This document shows, in pieces, positions 41,928-50,874 of a DNA stretch of 64,000 nt; the first letter of the stretch is position 1; every line of letters starts with the position of its first letter. The notes beneath the pieces are model-generated. The model was not told where the DNA came from and did not search any database. It saw only the letters and a program-made list of their open reading frames with translations. A program made the translations under genes and the position numbers. The stretch comes from Candidatus Flavonifractor merdavium (lineage in GTDB: Bacteria > Bacillota > Clostridia > Oscillospirales > Oscillospiraceae). The stretch covers positions 1 to 64,000 of the forward strand of contig DWXF01000025.1 of the NCBI GenBank assembly GCA_019119335.1. Reading direction: 5' to 3'.

Positions 41928-42830
41928 TCAGCAGAGAAACGTCTCCACGGCCCGGACAGCCTGGTTGAGGAAGTCCCCCTCCATGTCCAGCCACAGCACG
42001 TCCTTATCCTTCTTGAACCACACCACCTGCCGCTTGGCAAAGCGCTTGATGGCACGGCCCAGCTCGTCCTTCAGCCCCTCCAGCGTGGGGATTTTACCGG
42101 TGAGGTACCAGAGGATGTAGCGGTACTCCAGCCCCAGCCGGTCCAGGAATGCGTCGCTGACCCCGGCGGCGCGAAGGCCCGCCACCTCGTCCAGCATCCC
42201 GGCATCAATGCGGGCCTGGAGCCGCTGGTCGATGCGCGCGCACACCACATCCCGGGGGAAATTCACTCCCAGCAGCAGGCAGTCGTACCGGGGGCAGGCC
42301 CTGGGGGCCTCCCAGCCGCCGGACAGGGCCTTTTCCACCGACCGCATCAGCCGGTGGCGGTTGTTTTCCTCCCCGCCGGTGAGGGTAACACCGGTCTTTT
42401 CCCGCAGGATAGCGTACAGCTCGGCGTTGCTCTTGCCCTCCAGCGTCTCCCGCAGGGCGGGGTCTGGCTTGCTGTCGGAAAACTGGAAGCCTTCGGTGAC
42501 GGCCCGGACATACAGCCCGGTGCCTCCTACCAGAATGGGGGTCTTGCCCCTGGCAAGCACATCGTCAATGGCGGCATAGGCCGCCGGCTGGAAATCGGCC
42601 ACCGAATAGGGCTGCCCCGGCTCCACCACGTCCAGCATGTGGTGGGGGATGCCCTCCATCTCCGCTTCCGTCACCTTGCCGGTGCCCAGGTCCAGGCCCT
42701 TGTACACCTGCCGGGAGTCGGCGGAGATCACCTCGCCGTTAAACCGCTTGGCCAGCTCCACCCCCAGGCCGCTCTTGCCGCAGGCGGTGGTGCCCAGCAC
42801 CACCACCAGCTTGGGCAGGCCCCCCGTCAT
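41928..42830 (-). CDS. miaA: tRNA dimethylallyltransferase
   Basis: 300 residues. Adds dimethylallyl to A37 of tRNAs reading UNN codons. The P-loop VLGTTACGKSGLGVELAKRF and the family motif EVISADSRQVYKGLDLGTGK are complete; the C-terminal RRYAKRQ equivalent reads IKRFAKRQVVWFKKD. Start overlaps the lepB stop by four bases (ATGA). Last gene of the ymdB-to-miaA operon. Confidence 0.97.
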   Translation of the reverse strand: MTGGLPKLVVVLGTTACGKSGLGVELAKRFNGEVISADSRQVYKGLDLGTGKVTEAEMEGIPHHMLDVVEPGQPYSVADFQPAAYAAIDDVLARGKTPILVGGTGLYVRAVTEGFQFSDSKPDPALRETLEGKSNAELYAILREKTGVTLTGGEENNRHRLMRSVEKALSGGWEAPRACPRYDCLLLGVNFPRDVVCARIDQRLQARIDAGMLDEVAGLRAAGVSDAFLDRLGLEYRYILWYLTGKIPTLEGLKDELGRAIKRFAKRQVVWFKKDKDVLWLDMEGDFLNQAVRAVETFLC

Positions 42831-43426
42831 ACCTGCGCTCCGTGGGCGATGGCCCCGAAGTCCTGGAAGGGCAGCAGCACCCAGACCGCCCGGCCCAGCA
42901 CATACCGCTCGTCCACCGTGCCCAGGGTCACGTCCCGGCTGTCGGAGGAGTGGTTGCGGTTGTCCCCCATGACGAAAATGGACCCCTCGGGCACCACCAC
43001 GTCGGTGATGCTCTCCCCCATGGGCCGCTCCATGGGCTCGTTGATATAGGGCTCATCCAGCGCCACCCCGTCCACCGTAACGGTGCCGGCAGCGTAGTCG
43101 ATGACCACATGCTGGCCGCCGGTGGCGATCACCCGCTTGACGATGGGGCCGTCGGCGGCGTCAAACTCCTTGGTCAGCACCACCACGTCCCCCTGCCTGG
43201 GGGTATATCCGATACTCTGGAGCAGCAGCATGTCCCCGTCGTGGAGGGTGGGGACCATGGAACTGCCCGACACGCCGATGATCCGCCCCACAAAGGTAAA
43301 GACCAGAATCAGCAGCACCAGGGCGGCCACCAGCGCCTGGAGCCAGAAGTACAGATCCAGCTTCAGGGAGTCGCCGCTGGACAGTTCCTCCTTCTGCTCC
43401 GGCTGCTCATGTTTGTCAAGTCTCAA
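42827..43426 (-). CDS. lepB: Signal peptidase I, copy 1
   Basis: 199 residues, TTG start at 43426 with GGAG nine bases before. One N-terminal membrane helix, catalytic serine in VSGSSMVPTLHDGD, catalytic lysine in GPIVKRVIATGG, and the SDSRDVTLG box. It removes signal peptides from secreted proteins. It is closely similar to the copy upstream; the segments GYTPRQGDVVVLTKEF and DGPIVKRVIATGGQHV are shared. The gap between copies is 73 bases. Confidence 0.95.
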   Translation of the reverse strand: MRLDKHEQPEQKEELSSGDSLKLDLYFWLQALVAALVLLILVFTFVGRIIGVSGSSMVPTLHDGDMLLLQSIGYTPRQGDVVVLTKEFDAADGPIVKRVIATGGQHVVIDYAAGTVTVDGVALDEPYINEPMERPMGESITDVVVPEGSIFVMGDNRNHSSDSRDVTLGTVDERYVLGRAVWVLLPFQDFGAIAHGAQV

Positions 43427-43499
43427 TCTAATCAGCTCCGTAACCCGTGAATAGACCCATTATAATGCACAAAATCCCCGATTGCAAGGGAAGGATGTC

Positions 43500-44060
43500 T
43501 CACTCCGCCGGTCCGAAATTCCGGAAAGGAAACACCACCCAGACCGCCCGGCCCAGCACATACCGCTCATCCACCGCCCCCAAAGTCGCGTTCCGGCTGT
43601 CGGAGGACTCATCCCGGTTGTCCCCCATGACAAAGATGGAACCCTGGGGCACGTCCACCGAGGTAAGGTGTTCATAGCAGGGTATTCCCATCCGGCCATT
43701 GAGATAGGGTTCATCCAGGATCCGGCCATCCACCGCCACGGTACCGGCTGCATAGTCGATTTCCACATGCTGGCCGCCGGTGGCGATCACCCGCTTGACG
43801 ATGGGGCCGTCGGCATCTTCAAATTCCTTGGTCAGCACCACCACGTCCCCCTGTCTGGGCGTGTAGCCCACGCTCTGAAGCAGCAGCAGATCGCCGTGCT
43901 CCAGGGTGGGCAGCATGGAGATCCCGTCCACCACAATGACCCGGCCCACAAAGGTAAAGAGCAAAATCAAAGCCGTCAGCACCGCTGCCGCCGTGCCCAG
44001 CCAGAAGTACAGCGTTTCCTTCCATCCGCCGGAGGACCGCTGCCGCTGCTCTGCGCTCAT
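43500..44060 (-). CDS. lepB: Signal peptidase I, copy 2
   Basis: 186 residues, ATG 44060 overlapping the yhaN-like stop (ATGA) and preceded by AAGGAG. One N-terminal helix, catalytic serine in VDGISMLPTLEHGD, lysine in GPIVKRVIATGG, box SSDSRNATLG. All catalytic residues are intact, so both copies should be active. Differences concentrate around the substrate-side segment (NGRMGIPCYEHLTSVDVP here), which may give different substrate preference. Confidence 0.95.
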   Translation of the reverse strand: MSAEQRQRSSGGWKETLYFWLGTAAAVLTALILLFTFVGRVIVVDGISMLPTLEHGDLLLLQSVGYTPRQGDVVVLTKEFEDADGPIVKRVIATGGQHVEIDYAAGTVAVDGRILDEPYLNGRMGIPCYEHLTSVDVPQGSIFVMGDNRDESSDSRNATLGAVDERYVLGRAVWVVFPFRNFGPAE

Positions 44061-46270
44061 TCCGTCCGCTCCTTTGCCTGCCAGGCCGCCTCCCGGCCAT
44101 GGCAGGTGAACAGCAAAATCTGCCGCTCCTGTCCCAGCTCGGTCAGAGTCTCCAGCGCCAGGGCCATCCGCTCATCATCAAAATTGGCCAGAGCGTCGTC
44201 CAGCACCAGAGGACAGGGCTCCTCCCCCGGCAGCACCAGCTGACACACCGCCAACCGCACCGCCAGATAGAGCTGATCCGCCGTACCCCGGGACAGGGTA
44301 AGGGCCCGCCGGGGCAGCAGGCCGTCGCGCTCCTCCGCCAGGGCCTCGAACTCCCGGGTGAGGGACACCTTATCATATTTTCCGCCGGTGAGCTTGGCCA
44401 GCAGTTCCCCCGCCCGCCGGTTCAGGGAGGGAGAGAACCGGGCCTGGAGCCCGGAATGGGCCTTCTCCAGGGCCTCCAGCGCGGCGGTGAGGGCGGCGTG
44501 CTCCCGTCTGCGCCGGTCCAGCTCCTCCAGGATGGCCTCCCGCCGGGCGGTCAGCTCCTCCCGGTCTCCCAGGGAGTTCAGCTCCCCCTGTGCCATGGCC
44601 AGACCCCCCCGCAGCCGGGAGAGCTCCCCCTCCGCCCCCTCCAGCCGGGCGGCAGTCTGGGCCGGATCGAACCGGGGCTCCACCCCGTTGTCCTCCAGAC
44701 CGTCCTCCGGCCGGGGCAGGCTGTCCGCCAGCTCCCGGGCCCCTTCCAGCCGAGCCTGGGCGGTAGAGAGCTGCTGCTCCAGATAGAGGGCCTTGGAAAT
44801 GGCGGCCGACACCCCGAAGGCGTTGGTAACGCCGGGGGCAAAGGTGTGGACCAGCTCCAGCAGCTGGGCGCGGGTCTGCTCGTCCTGCTGGACCAGGCTG
44901 TTCAGGGCCTGCTCCGCCCCCTCCCGGCGGCGGGCGGCCTCCTCCGCCACCCCCCAGCGCTCCCGATAGGCGCTGGCCCGGGTGAGGATCTCATCGGCGG
45001 TCTGGGCCTCATAGCGCTCCAGCAGCTCCTGCCGGAGGGCCTCCATCCGCCCCTTGCCGACAACGGCGGCCAGCAGCAGGGCCACCCCCGCCGCGCCCAG
45101 CACGGCGCAGGCAGCGCCCCCCATCCAGAGGGCGGGAAATACCCCGGCAAAGCCCAGGGCCAGGGCGGCGGCGGCCAGCGCCAGGGCGGCGATGCCGCCC
45201 CCCAGCAGGCCGGCGGTATGGCCCTTCCGCTGGGCGGTCCCGGCGTCGTCACTGGCCTGCTGCCAGGCCTGCTCGGGAGTCAGGCCGGAGAAGATGGCGT
45301 CCTCCGCGGCCGTCCTTGCCTCCTCCTCTCCCCGGCGGGCCTCCTCCAGCTGGCTCTCCGCCTGCTTGCGGCTGATCTGCAGGGCGTTGAGCTGGTTCAC
45401 CTGGGCCTGGGCCCGCTGGAGGGTGTCGGTGTCGGGGAGGGCGCCGAAGCGGTCCCGCTCGGCCTGGAGCCGGTCCACCCGGGCCTGGGCCTCCGCCAGG
45501 GCGGCCTGCCCCTCCTCCCACCGCTTCCGGCGGGCGGCCATAGCCCGGGCCAGGTGGGCCTGCCGCTCGGCCAGCAGCAGCTTGTGCTCCCGCTGGAGCT
45601 TGTCCAGCTCCCGCTTGGCCTCCTGGGAGAGGCGGAAGGCCTTGGCCTGCCGGGCCAGAACCCCCTCCACCTCCGCCAGCTCCCCCTCCAGACGGGGGAT
45701 CACGCCGGTCTTGTTGTGCTGGCGGCGGTTGCGCCAGTCCCGCAGCACCCGCTCCACCTGGGAGTAGGACACGTCCTCCTCCCCGCTGGAGGCCAGGGCG
45801 GCGATGCGGGCCTCCAGGGCCGGGGCGCCGTCGATGGCGGTTCCTCCCTGGCCCACAAAGGCCGACCGCTCAAAGACCTCCCGGGGGGCCCCCAGGATGG
45901 TCTCCCCCACGGTGTCGGCGGTGAGGCCGGGCACCGGCTCGCCGGTGCCGGTATACACCGCCTCAAAGGCCCCGAAGGGGCTGTTTCCTTTGGGGCCCCG
46001 GCGGAGGGTGATAGCCTCCCCCCGCCACAGCAGGTCGATGGCGCCCTCCATGGCCGCCCCGCTCCAGGGCTGATAGCGGTTCTTTTCGGCGATATAGCCC
46101 TGCTTGTCCCGCTCCTTGGTGTTGATGCCGTAGAACATGGCCCGCAGAAAGGCGGACCAGGTGGACTTGCCCCCCTCGTTGGGGGCGGTAATGATATTCA
46201 GGCCTTCCTTCAGGGCCAGCTCCCGGTGATCCAGGCCCCCGAAGGTGGCGCGCATGTTCACAATTCTCAT
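44057..46270 (-). CDS. yhaN: SMC-like ATPase of the YhaN/SbcC type
   Basis: 737 residues from ATG 46270, four-base overlap with the nuclease gene. N-terminal Walker A ITAPNEGGKSTWSAF, C-terminal signature LSRGTADQLYLAVRLAV and Walker B CPLVLDDALANFDDERM, the split-ABC arrangement of Rad50/SbcC proteins, with coiled-coil arms rich in Ala/Glu/Arg/Gln between. Two hydrophobic segments near the middle (about 350-405; GIAALALAAAALALGFA) resemble the membrane segments of Bacillus YhaN. Pairs with the SbcD-like nuclease upstream for DNA end processing. Confidence 0.88.
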   Translation of the reverse strand: MRIVNMRATFGGLDHRELALKEGLNIITAPNEGGKSTWSAFLRAMFYGINTKERDKQGYIAEKNRYQPWSGAAMEGAIDLLWRGEAITLRRGPKGNSPFGAFEAVYTGTGEPVPGLTADTVGETILGAPREVFERSAFVGQGGTAIDGAPALEARIAALASSGEEDVSYSQVERVLRDWRNRRQHNKTGVIPRLEGELAEVEGVLARQAKAFRLSQEAKRELDKLQREHKLLLAERQAHLARAMAARRKRWEEGQAALAEAQARVDRLQAERDRFGALPDTDTLQRAQAQVNQLNALQISRKQAESQLEEARRGEEEARTAAEDAIFSGLTPEQAWQQASDDAGTAQRKGHTAGLLGGGIAALALAAAALALGFAGVFPALWMGGAACAVLGAAGVALLLAAVVGKGRMEALRQELLERYEAQTADEILTRASAYRERWGVAEEAARRREGAEQALNSLVQQDEQTRAQLLELVHTFAPGVTNAFGVSAAISKALYLEQQLSTAQARLEGARELADSLPRPEDGLEDNGVEPRFDPAQTAARLEGAEGELSRLRGGLAMAQGELNSLGDREELTARREAILEELDRRRREHAALTAALEALEKAHSGLQARFSPSLNRRAGELLAKLTGGKYDKVSLTREFEALAEERDGLLPRRALTLSRGTADQLYLAVRLAVCQLVLPGEEPCPLVLDDALANFDDERMALALETLTELGQERQILLFTCHGREAAWQAKERTE

Positions 46271-47349
46271 GGGCAGGGGTCCTCCCCGTGTTCCAGGGCC
46301 GCCAGCGCAAAGCGGGCGGCCAGTTCTCTGTCCTCCAGGTCCTTTTCCCCCTTCAGGGCACGGAGCACCAGCCCGGTGAGGCTGTCCTCCCCCGCCCGCT
46401 GCCACAGGTCCCGGAGGGGCCGGGTGTTGTCCCGGACGCTGACGCTGAAATAGCTGGGCTGGGCCAGGGCGGTGAGGGCGGCGAGGTCCGGGGTCCCAAA
46501 GCTCCGCTGGCCGGTGAGGATGATCCGGCAGCAGTCCCCGGTGGGGGAGGCGGGCAGCACTTCCCGAAGGGCCTCCTCGGCACTGTCTTTGCCGGTGACG
46601 TCGGCCTCCACGATCTCATACCGCCGCCCGGCCAGGGGCACAAAGCGGGCGGACACCGCGCCCTGGTCGTCCACCGTCACGGCGAGCACACCCTTCTCCC
46701 CCGTCTCGTCAAAGCCCCGGCCCTCGGGGCAGCCGGGGTAGGCCCAGCAGGTCTCCCCCGCCTGCTGCAGGCCGGAGCAGGCGTGGATGTGGCCCAGAGC
46801 CAGATAGGTCAGGCCGCTGGCGGCAATGTCCTCCGGCCGGATGGGGCCGTACCGCCCCTGGCCCGCCACGTCCCCGTGGAGGGTCATCAGGTGGATTCTG
46901 CCGTCCCGCGGGGCGGAGAAGCCCATAAGGGGGGAGCGGTCGGCCTGAGGGGTGGTGAAGGCCGCCCCGTGGACCACGCAGCCCAGCTCCGGCAGCTCCA
47001 CCCCCTCCGGCTGCACGGAAGTAAAAATATGTACGTTGTCCGGCCACGCCGTGCCGGCGTAGGCCGACCGGGGTCCGTAGGGGTCGTGGTTGCCGGGGGC
47101 GATGAACACCGGCGCCTTGATCTGGCCCAGGGCATGGGAGAGGGCCTCCACCGTCTCCTGGTAGGTCTCCCCCCCGTCCAGCAGATCGCCGGACAGCAGC
47201 ACCAGGTCCGCCCCCTCTTCCTCCGCCAGGTCGGCCAGCCGGGAGAGCAGCTGCCGCTGCTCGGCCCGCCGCTGCCGGGCCTTCTCCGGAGAGAGGGCGG
47301 CAAATGGGGCGTCCAGATGGAAGTCCGCCCCGTGGATGAGTTTCAACAT
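46267..47349 (-). CDS. yhaO: SbcD/YhaO-type DNA repair metallophosphoesterase
   Basis: 360 residues. Calcineurin-like nuclease motifs in order: HGADFHLDAPF, VLLSGDLLDGGETY, IAPGNHDPYG, LHGDVAGQG and LALGHIHACSG. These bind two Mn ions. The C-terminal third is a capping domain. Its stop overlaps the ATPase start by four bases, and the pair corresponds to YhaO-YhaN of Bacillus (Mre11-Rad50-like). It lies 14 bases after ymdB. Confidence 0.92.
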   Translation of the reverse strand: MLKLIHGADFHLDAPFAALSPEKARQRRAEQRQLLSRLADLAEEEGADLVLLSGDLLDGGETYQETVEALSHALGQIKAPVFIAPGNHDPYGPRSAYAGTAWPDNVHIFTSVQPEGVELPELGCVVHGAAFTTPQADRSPLMGFSAPRDGRIHLMTLHGDVAGQGRYGPIRPEDIAASGLTYLALGHIHACSGLQQAGETCWAYPGCPEGRGFDETGEKGVLAVTVDDQGAVSARFVPLAGRRYEIVEADVTGKDSAEEALREVLPASPTGDCCRIILTGQRSFGTPDLAALTALAQPSYFSVSVRDNTRPLRDLWQRAGEDSLTGLVLRALKGEKDLEDRELAARFALAALEHGEDPCP

Positions 47350-47363
47350 GGCTCCGCTTCCTT

Positions 47364-48146
47364 TCAGTCCCGGATATCCACCCGCTCCACTTCCACGCAG
47401 CGGCGGGTATCGGTGTCAATGGAGAACACCACGCTCTCCAGCTTACAGGGGCCCTCGGCGGGCTCAAACCGCCGGGGCAGTCCCCCCAGGAAGCGGTTGA
47501 TGGCCTGCTCCGGCCGGATGCCCAGCACGCTGCGGGCGGGGCCGGTCATGCCCAGGTCGGTGATAAAGCCGGTGCCCTTGGGCAGGATCTGCCCGTCGGC
47601 GGTGGGCACATGGGTGTGGGTGCCCCAGAGGGCCTGTACCCGGCCGTCCAGGTAGTACCCCATGGCCCCCTTCTCGCTGGTGGCCTCGGCGTGGAAGTCC
47701 ACCAGCACGATGTCGGCCCCCTCCATCCGCTTTAAGATCCGGTCGGCGGTGGTGAAGGGGTTTTCAAAATTGCTGTCCATTTCGCACCGGCCGATGAGGT
47801 TGATCACCCCGATGCCCAGGCCCTCCGGGCCCTCATATACCCCCCAGCCCCGGCCGGGCACCCGGTTGGTGTAGTTGGCCGGGCGGAGGGTGTAGCGGTC
47901 GTCCTCCAGGAAATCGGCGATCTGGATACGGTTCCAGGTGTGGTTGCCCAGGGTGACCACGTCGGCCCCGGCGTCAAAAATGGCCCGGGCCTGCCGGGGT
48001 AGGATGCCCACCCCGGAGGCGTTCTCCCCGTTAACCACGGTGAAGTGGATGTTTTTCAGCTTTTTCAGCTGCCGCAGGTGGCGGTCCAGGCAGTCCAGGC
48101 CGCCATCCCCCACCACGTCGCCTACCGCCAAGATATTCAGGATCAT
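47364..48146 (-). CDS. ymdB: YmdB-family metallophosphoesterase
   Basis: 260 residues. Motifs LNILAVGDVVGDGG, VNGENASGVG, VVTLGNHTWNR, LVDFHAEATSEKGAMG and WGTHTHVPTADGQ are those of YmdB (TIGR00282), a phosphodiesterase acting on 2',3'-cyclic nucleotides and needed for biofilm/sporulation decisions in Bacillus. First gene of the six-gene leftward operon; a good sigma-A promoter precedes it. Confidence 0.95.
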   Translation of the reverse strand: MILNILAVGDVVGDGGLDCLDRHLRQLKKLKNIHFTVVNGENASGVGILPRQARAIFDAGADVVTLGNHTWNRIQIADFLEDDRYTLRPANYTNRVPGRGWGVYEGPEGLGIGVINLIGRCEMDSNFENPFTTADRILKRMEGADIVLVDFHAEATSEKGAMGYYLDGRVQALWGTHTHVPTADGQILPKGTGFITDLGMTGPARSVLGIRPEQAINRFLGGLPRRFEPAEGPCKLESVVFSIDTDTRRCVEVERVDIRD

Positions 48147-48174
48147 AGTCTGCCTCCCTTTCTAAACGAAGTCT

Positions 48175-48203
48175 ATTATATGTGATTTTGGGCAAAAGGG
48201 CAA
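48175..48203 (-). promoter_or_regulatory. Sigma-A promoter of the ymdB-miaA operon
   Basis: On the minus strand TTGCCC (48203-48198), 17 bases, TATAAT (48180-48175), 29 bases before the ymdB start. Confidence 0.8.
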
Positions 48204-48292
48204 TTACCGATTCTGCTTCCAGAATTGATCCTCTTTTGTAATGCTTTTCCTGGGCGCTTGTGGTAAAATACGTGGGAAAGGGAGGCATTTTG

Positions 48293-49561
48293 ATGAAACG
48301 AGTCTTACTCTGTCTGCTTTTGGCCCTGTCCCTTACCGCCTGCGGACAGGCCGGGCCCACGGCAGAGGTATCCGGCCAGCAGCCTGGGCTTCAGGCTGTG
48401 GAGCTGCAAAACAAAACCGCCGGCGATTCCGCCGGCCATACCCAGGCTCAGGCAGTCCAGCCCGAGCCCACACCAACCTCCACGCCCACCCCAAAGCCCC
48501 TCGTCACCCAGGAGCAGCTGCAGCAGGCGGTGGTGCAGGCCAGGAAGGACTACGGCGCCATGGGCATCCAGGCGGCGGTGGTGCAGGACGGCCAAGTCAT
48601 CGCCCAGGCGGCCTCCGGCTGGGCGGTGGAAAATCAGATTACCATGACCACCCGGCACAAAATGCGCTGCGCCTCCCTCACCAAGGTGATGGTGGGCATC
48701 AGCGCCGGGGTACTGATCGACGACGGCACGCTGGACCCCTACGCCGACCTGTCCGACTACTGGGGGGTGACGGTGCGCAATCCCTCCTACTCCGGTACCC
48801 CCATTACGGCGGACATGCTCCTCACCCACACCTCCACCCTCAGCGACGCCAGCGGCAGCCTGTCCGCCCTGAAGGGGACCGCCGCCCGGCAGCGGCTGGC
48901 GGGGAAGGGCTACGCCGGGGGCAAGCCCGGAGCTCTGTCCAGCTGGTCTTATAACAACTACGGCTTTTCCGTACTGGGCATGACCCTGGAGCGGGCGGCG
49001 GACCGGGTGCTGGACGATGTGCTGGGGGAGGCCGTGCTCACCCCCATGGGCATCGACGCCGCCTTTGAGGCGGGCAGCGTGGAGGATACCGGCCTGCTGT
49101 GCGCCCTCTACTACCAGGGGGGCAGTCTGTCCCGCAGCGTGTCCACCCAGAAGGGCTACCAGTGTATGGATACTCCGGGCTACCGGGGCAACTTCTTTGC
49201 CGGCGGCTTCACCTGCAGCGCCGGAGAGATGGCCCGGCTGGTGGCCATGCTGGCGGAGGACGGAACCTACCAGGGGCAGCAGTATCTCACGGCTGAGACG
49301 GTGGCCTATCTGGAGGAGCCGCTGGGTCAGACCTCCGGCGGCTTCTACCAGTGCCGCCCCCTGCGCTACCGGGAAAATATGTACGGCCGGGACCGCATCT
49401 ACTACCACACCGGCTCGGCCTACGGCTTCTATGGCCTGCTGTCCTATGATCCGGACACCGGGGACGGCGTGGTGGTCTTTACCACCGGGGCCAGCGGCGT
49501 CACCGACAGCTATGGGGTCTACTCCGTGTGCAGCCAGGTGGCCCAGGCGGTCTACGGCTGA
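48293..49561 (+). CDS. Beta-lactamase-family (class C/DD-peptidase-like) serine hydrolase lipoprotein
   Basis: 422 residues from ATG 48293 (GGGAGG upstream). Lipoprotein signal with lipobox LTAC at residues 14-17, then a Pro/Thr-rich linker (to about 70). Penicillin-recognising fold: SxxK in CASLTKVMVG, YxN in SYNNYGFSV, and HTG in YYHTGSAYGFYG. Such surface proteins cut peptidoglycan stem peptides or other esters/peptides; the sequence does not show that it destroys antibiotics. First of three consecutive lipoproteins. Confidence 0.9.
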   Translation: MKRVLLCLLLALSLTACGQAGPTAEVSGQQPGLQAVELQNKTAGDSAGHTQAQAVQPEPTPTSTPTPKPLVTQEQLQQAVVQARKDYGAMGIQAAVVQDGQVIAQAASGWAVENQITMTTRHKMRCASLTKVMVGISAGVLIDDGTLDPYADLSDYWGVTVRNPSYSGTPITADMLLTHTSTLSDASGSLSALKGTAARQRLAGKGYAGGKPGALSSWSYNNYGFSVLGMTLERAADRVLDDVLGEAVLTPMGIDAAFEAGSVEDTGLLCALYYQGGSLSRSVSTQKGYQCMDTPGYRGNFFAGGFTCSAGEMARLVAMLAEDGTYQGQQYLTAETVAYLEEPLGQTSGGFYQCRPLRYRENMYGRDRIYYHTGSAYGFYGLLSYDPDTGDGVVVFTTGASGVTDSYGVYSVCSQVAQAVYG

Positions 49562-49582
49562 TTGCCTATGAGGAGGAATTTC

Positions 49583-50788
49583 ATGCTGCGCAAACCGCTC
49601 CCCGTTCTGGCTCTGGCCCTGGCCGTCACGCTGACAGGGTGCGCCGCCGGAGCCGCTTTTACCGCAGAGGTCCCATCAGCCGCTCCGGCCACGCCCAGCC
49701 CCACCGCCACCCCGGAGCCCACCCCCACGCCTCCCACGGTGGCCACCCTGGCGGTGTGCGGGGACGTGATGAGCCATATGCCGGTGACCCGGGACGCCTG
49801 GGACGAATCCCAGGGCATTTACGACTACACCCCCATTTTTGAACAGGCCCGGCCCTATGTGGAGGGGGCGGACTACGCCGTGGCCAACCTGGAAACCACC
49901 CTCTCCACCGAGGGCCCCTACTCCGGTTACCCCGCCTTCCGCTCCCCGGCGGCGCTGGCGGGTGATTTGAAGGAGCTGGGCTTTGACCTGATGCTCACCG
50001 CCAACAACCACTGTCTGGACCGGGGGTACAGCGGGCTCACCGCCACCCTGGACGCCCTGGACGGGGCGGGGCTGGCCCACGTGGGCACCTATGCCTCGGA
50101 GGAAGAGGCCGCAAACCCGGTCTATCTGGCCGACGTGGGGGGCATTCAGGTGGCCTTCCTGGGCTACACCTACGGCACCAACGGCATCCCCCTGCCCAAA
50201 GGGAAGGAGTACGCCGTCAGCCTGTTCAACACCGACTATCTGACCCACCTGTCCACTCCGGACACGGACAAGCTGGAGGCCGACCTGGCCGCCGCCCGGG
50301 CCCTGGAGCCCGACCTGATCGCCGTGATGATCCACTGGGGGGTGGAGTATCAGACCAAACAGAACAGCTATCAGGAAACAATCGCCGACCTGCTGATCTC
50401 CCATGGCGCCAACCTGGTGCTGGGAGGTCACTCCCACGTGCCCCAGCCCATGGAGGAGCGCACCGTCACCGGCTGGGACGGGGCGGAGCGCACCGGCTTT
50501 GTGTGCTACTCCCTGGGCAACTTCATCTCTTCCCAGGTGGACCCCCTCACCGACACCACCGCCGCCCTCACTCTGGAGCTGACCAAGGACCACGGGACCG
50601 GGGAGACCACCGTTACCGGCTGGACCTACGCCCCCATGCTGATGGTGCGGCGGGACGGGACGGAGCGGGTCTTTACCCTCACCGATACCTCCGTGCTCCC
50701 CGCCGGGGCGGATCAGGCTCTGGTGGACCGGCTGGAGGAGGCGGCGGAGACCTGCCGGGAGATCTTTGGGCCGGAATCCATTTCGTAG
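49583..50788 (+). CDS. CapA-family (poly-gamma-glutamate synthesis-type) lipoprotein
   Basis: 401 residues from ATG 49583 after GAGGAGG. Lipobox LTGC at about residue 17-20, Pro/Thr linker, then a CapA metallophosphoesterase-like domain: LAVCGDVMSH, VANLETTLS, LTANNHCLDRG, VMIHWGVEYQ and LGGHSHVPQP. CapA takes part in anchoring or release of poly-gamma-glutamate, but no capBC genes are nearby, so the substrate is unknown. It follows the beta-lactamase-like gene by 21 bases and is co-transcribed with it. Confidence 0.92.
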   Translation: MLRKPLPVLALALAVTLTGCAAGAAFTAEVPSAAPATPSPTATPEPTPTPPTVATLAVCGDVMSHMPVTRDAWDESQGIYDYTPIFEQARPYVEGADYAVANLETTLSTEGPYSGYPAFRSPAALAGDLKELGFDLMLTANNHCLDRGYSGLTATLDALDGAGLAHVGTYASEEEAANPVYLADVGGIQVAFLGYTYGTNGIPLPKGKEYAVSLFNTDYLTHLSTPDTDKLEADLAAARALEPDLIAVMIHWGVEYQTKQNSYQETIADLLISHGANLVLGGHSHVPQPMEERTVTGWDGAERTGFVCYSLGNFISSQVDPLTDTTAALTLELTKDHGTGETTVTGWTYAPMLMVRRDGTERVFTLTDTSVLPAGADQALVDRLEEAAETCREIFGPESIS

Positions 50789-50874
50789 CTTCTTGTTGCC
50801 TGATTGAAACCTCCTTTGTCACCCTTTGTACCGGAATCCATGGTACGATAGGGGCGGCAAAGGAGGTTTTTATT

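Noticed and set aside
38195-42055. Minus-strand open frame of nearly 1290 codons
   Set aside because: Antisense to the SLH esterase, whose domains and signals are unmistakable; the antisense product is low-complexity (His/Gly/Val-rich).
44099-46453. Plus-strand open frame of about 780 codons
   Set aside because: Mirror of the YhaN-like ATPase, which carries Walker and signature motifs; the mirror is a Gly/Leu/Gln-rich artefact.
48293-49561. Idea that the beta-lactamase-family lipoprotein is an antibiotic resistance gene
   Set aside because: It has only the general serine-hydrolase motifs (SxxK, YxN, HTG) shared with DD-peptidases and esterases; lipoprotein location and context give no support for resistance.
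50771-50841. Direct repeat CCGGAATCCAT before the third lipoprotein gene
   Set aside because: Only two copies, one inside the end of the CapA gene; too short to call an element or operator. Mentioned only in the gene entry.
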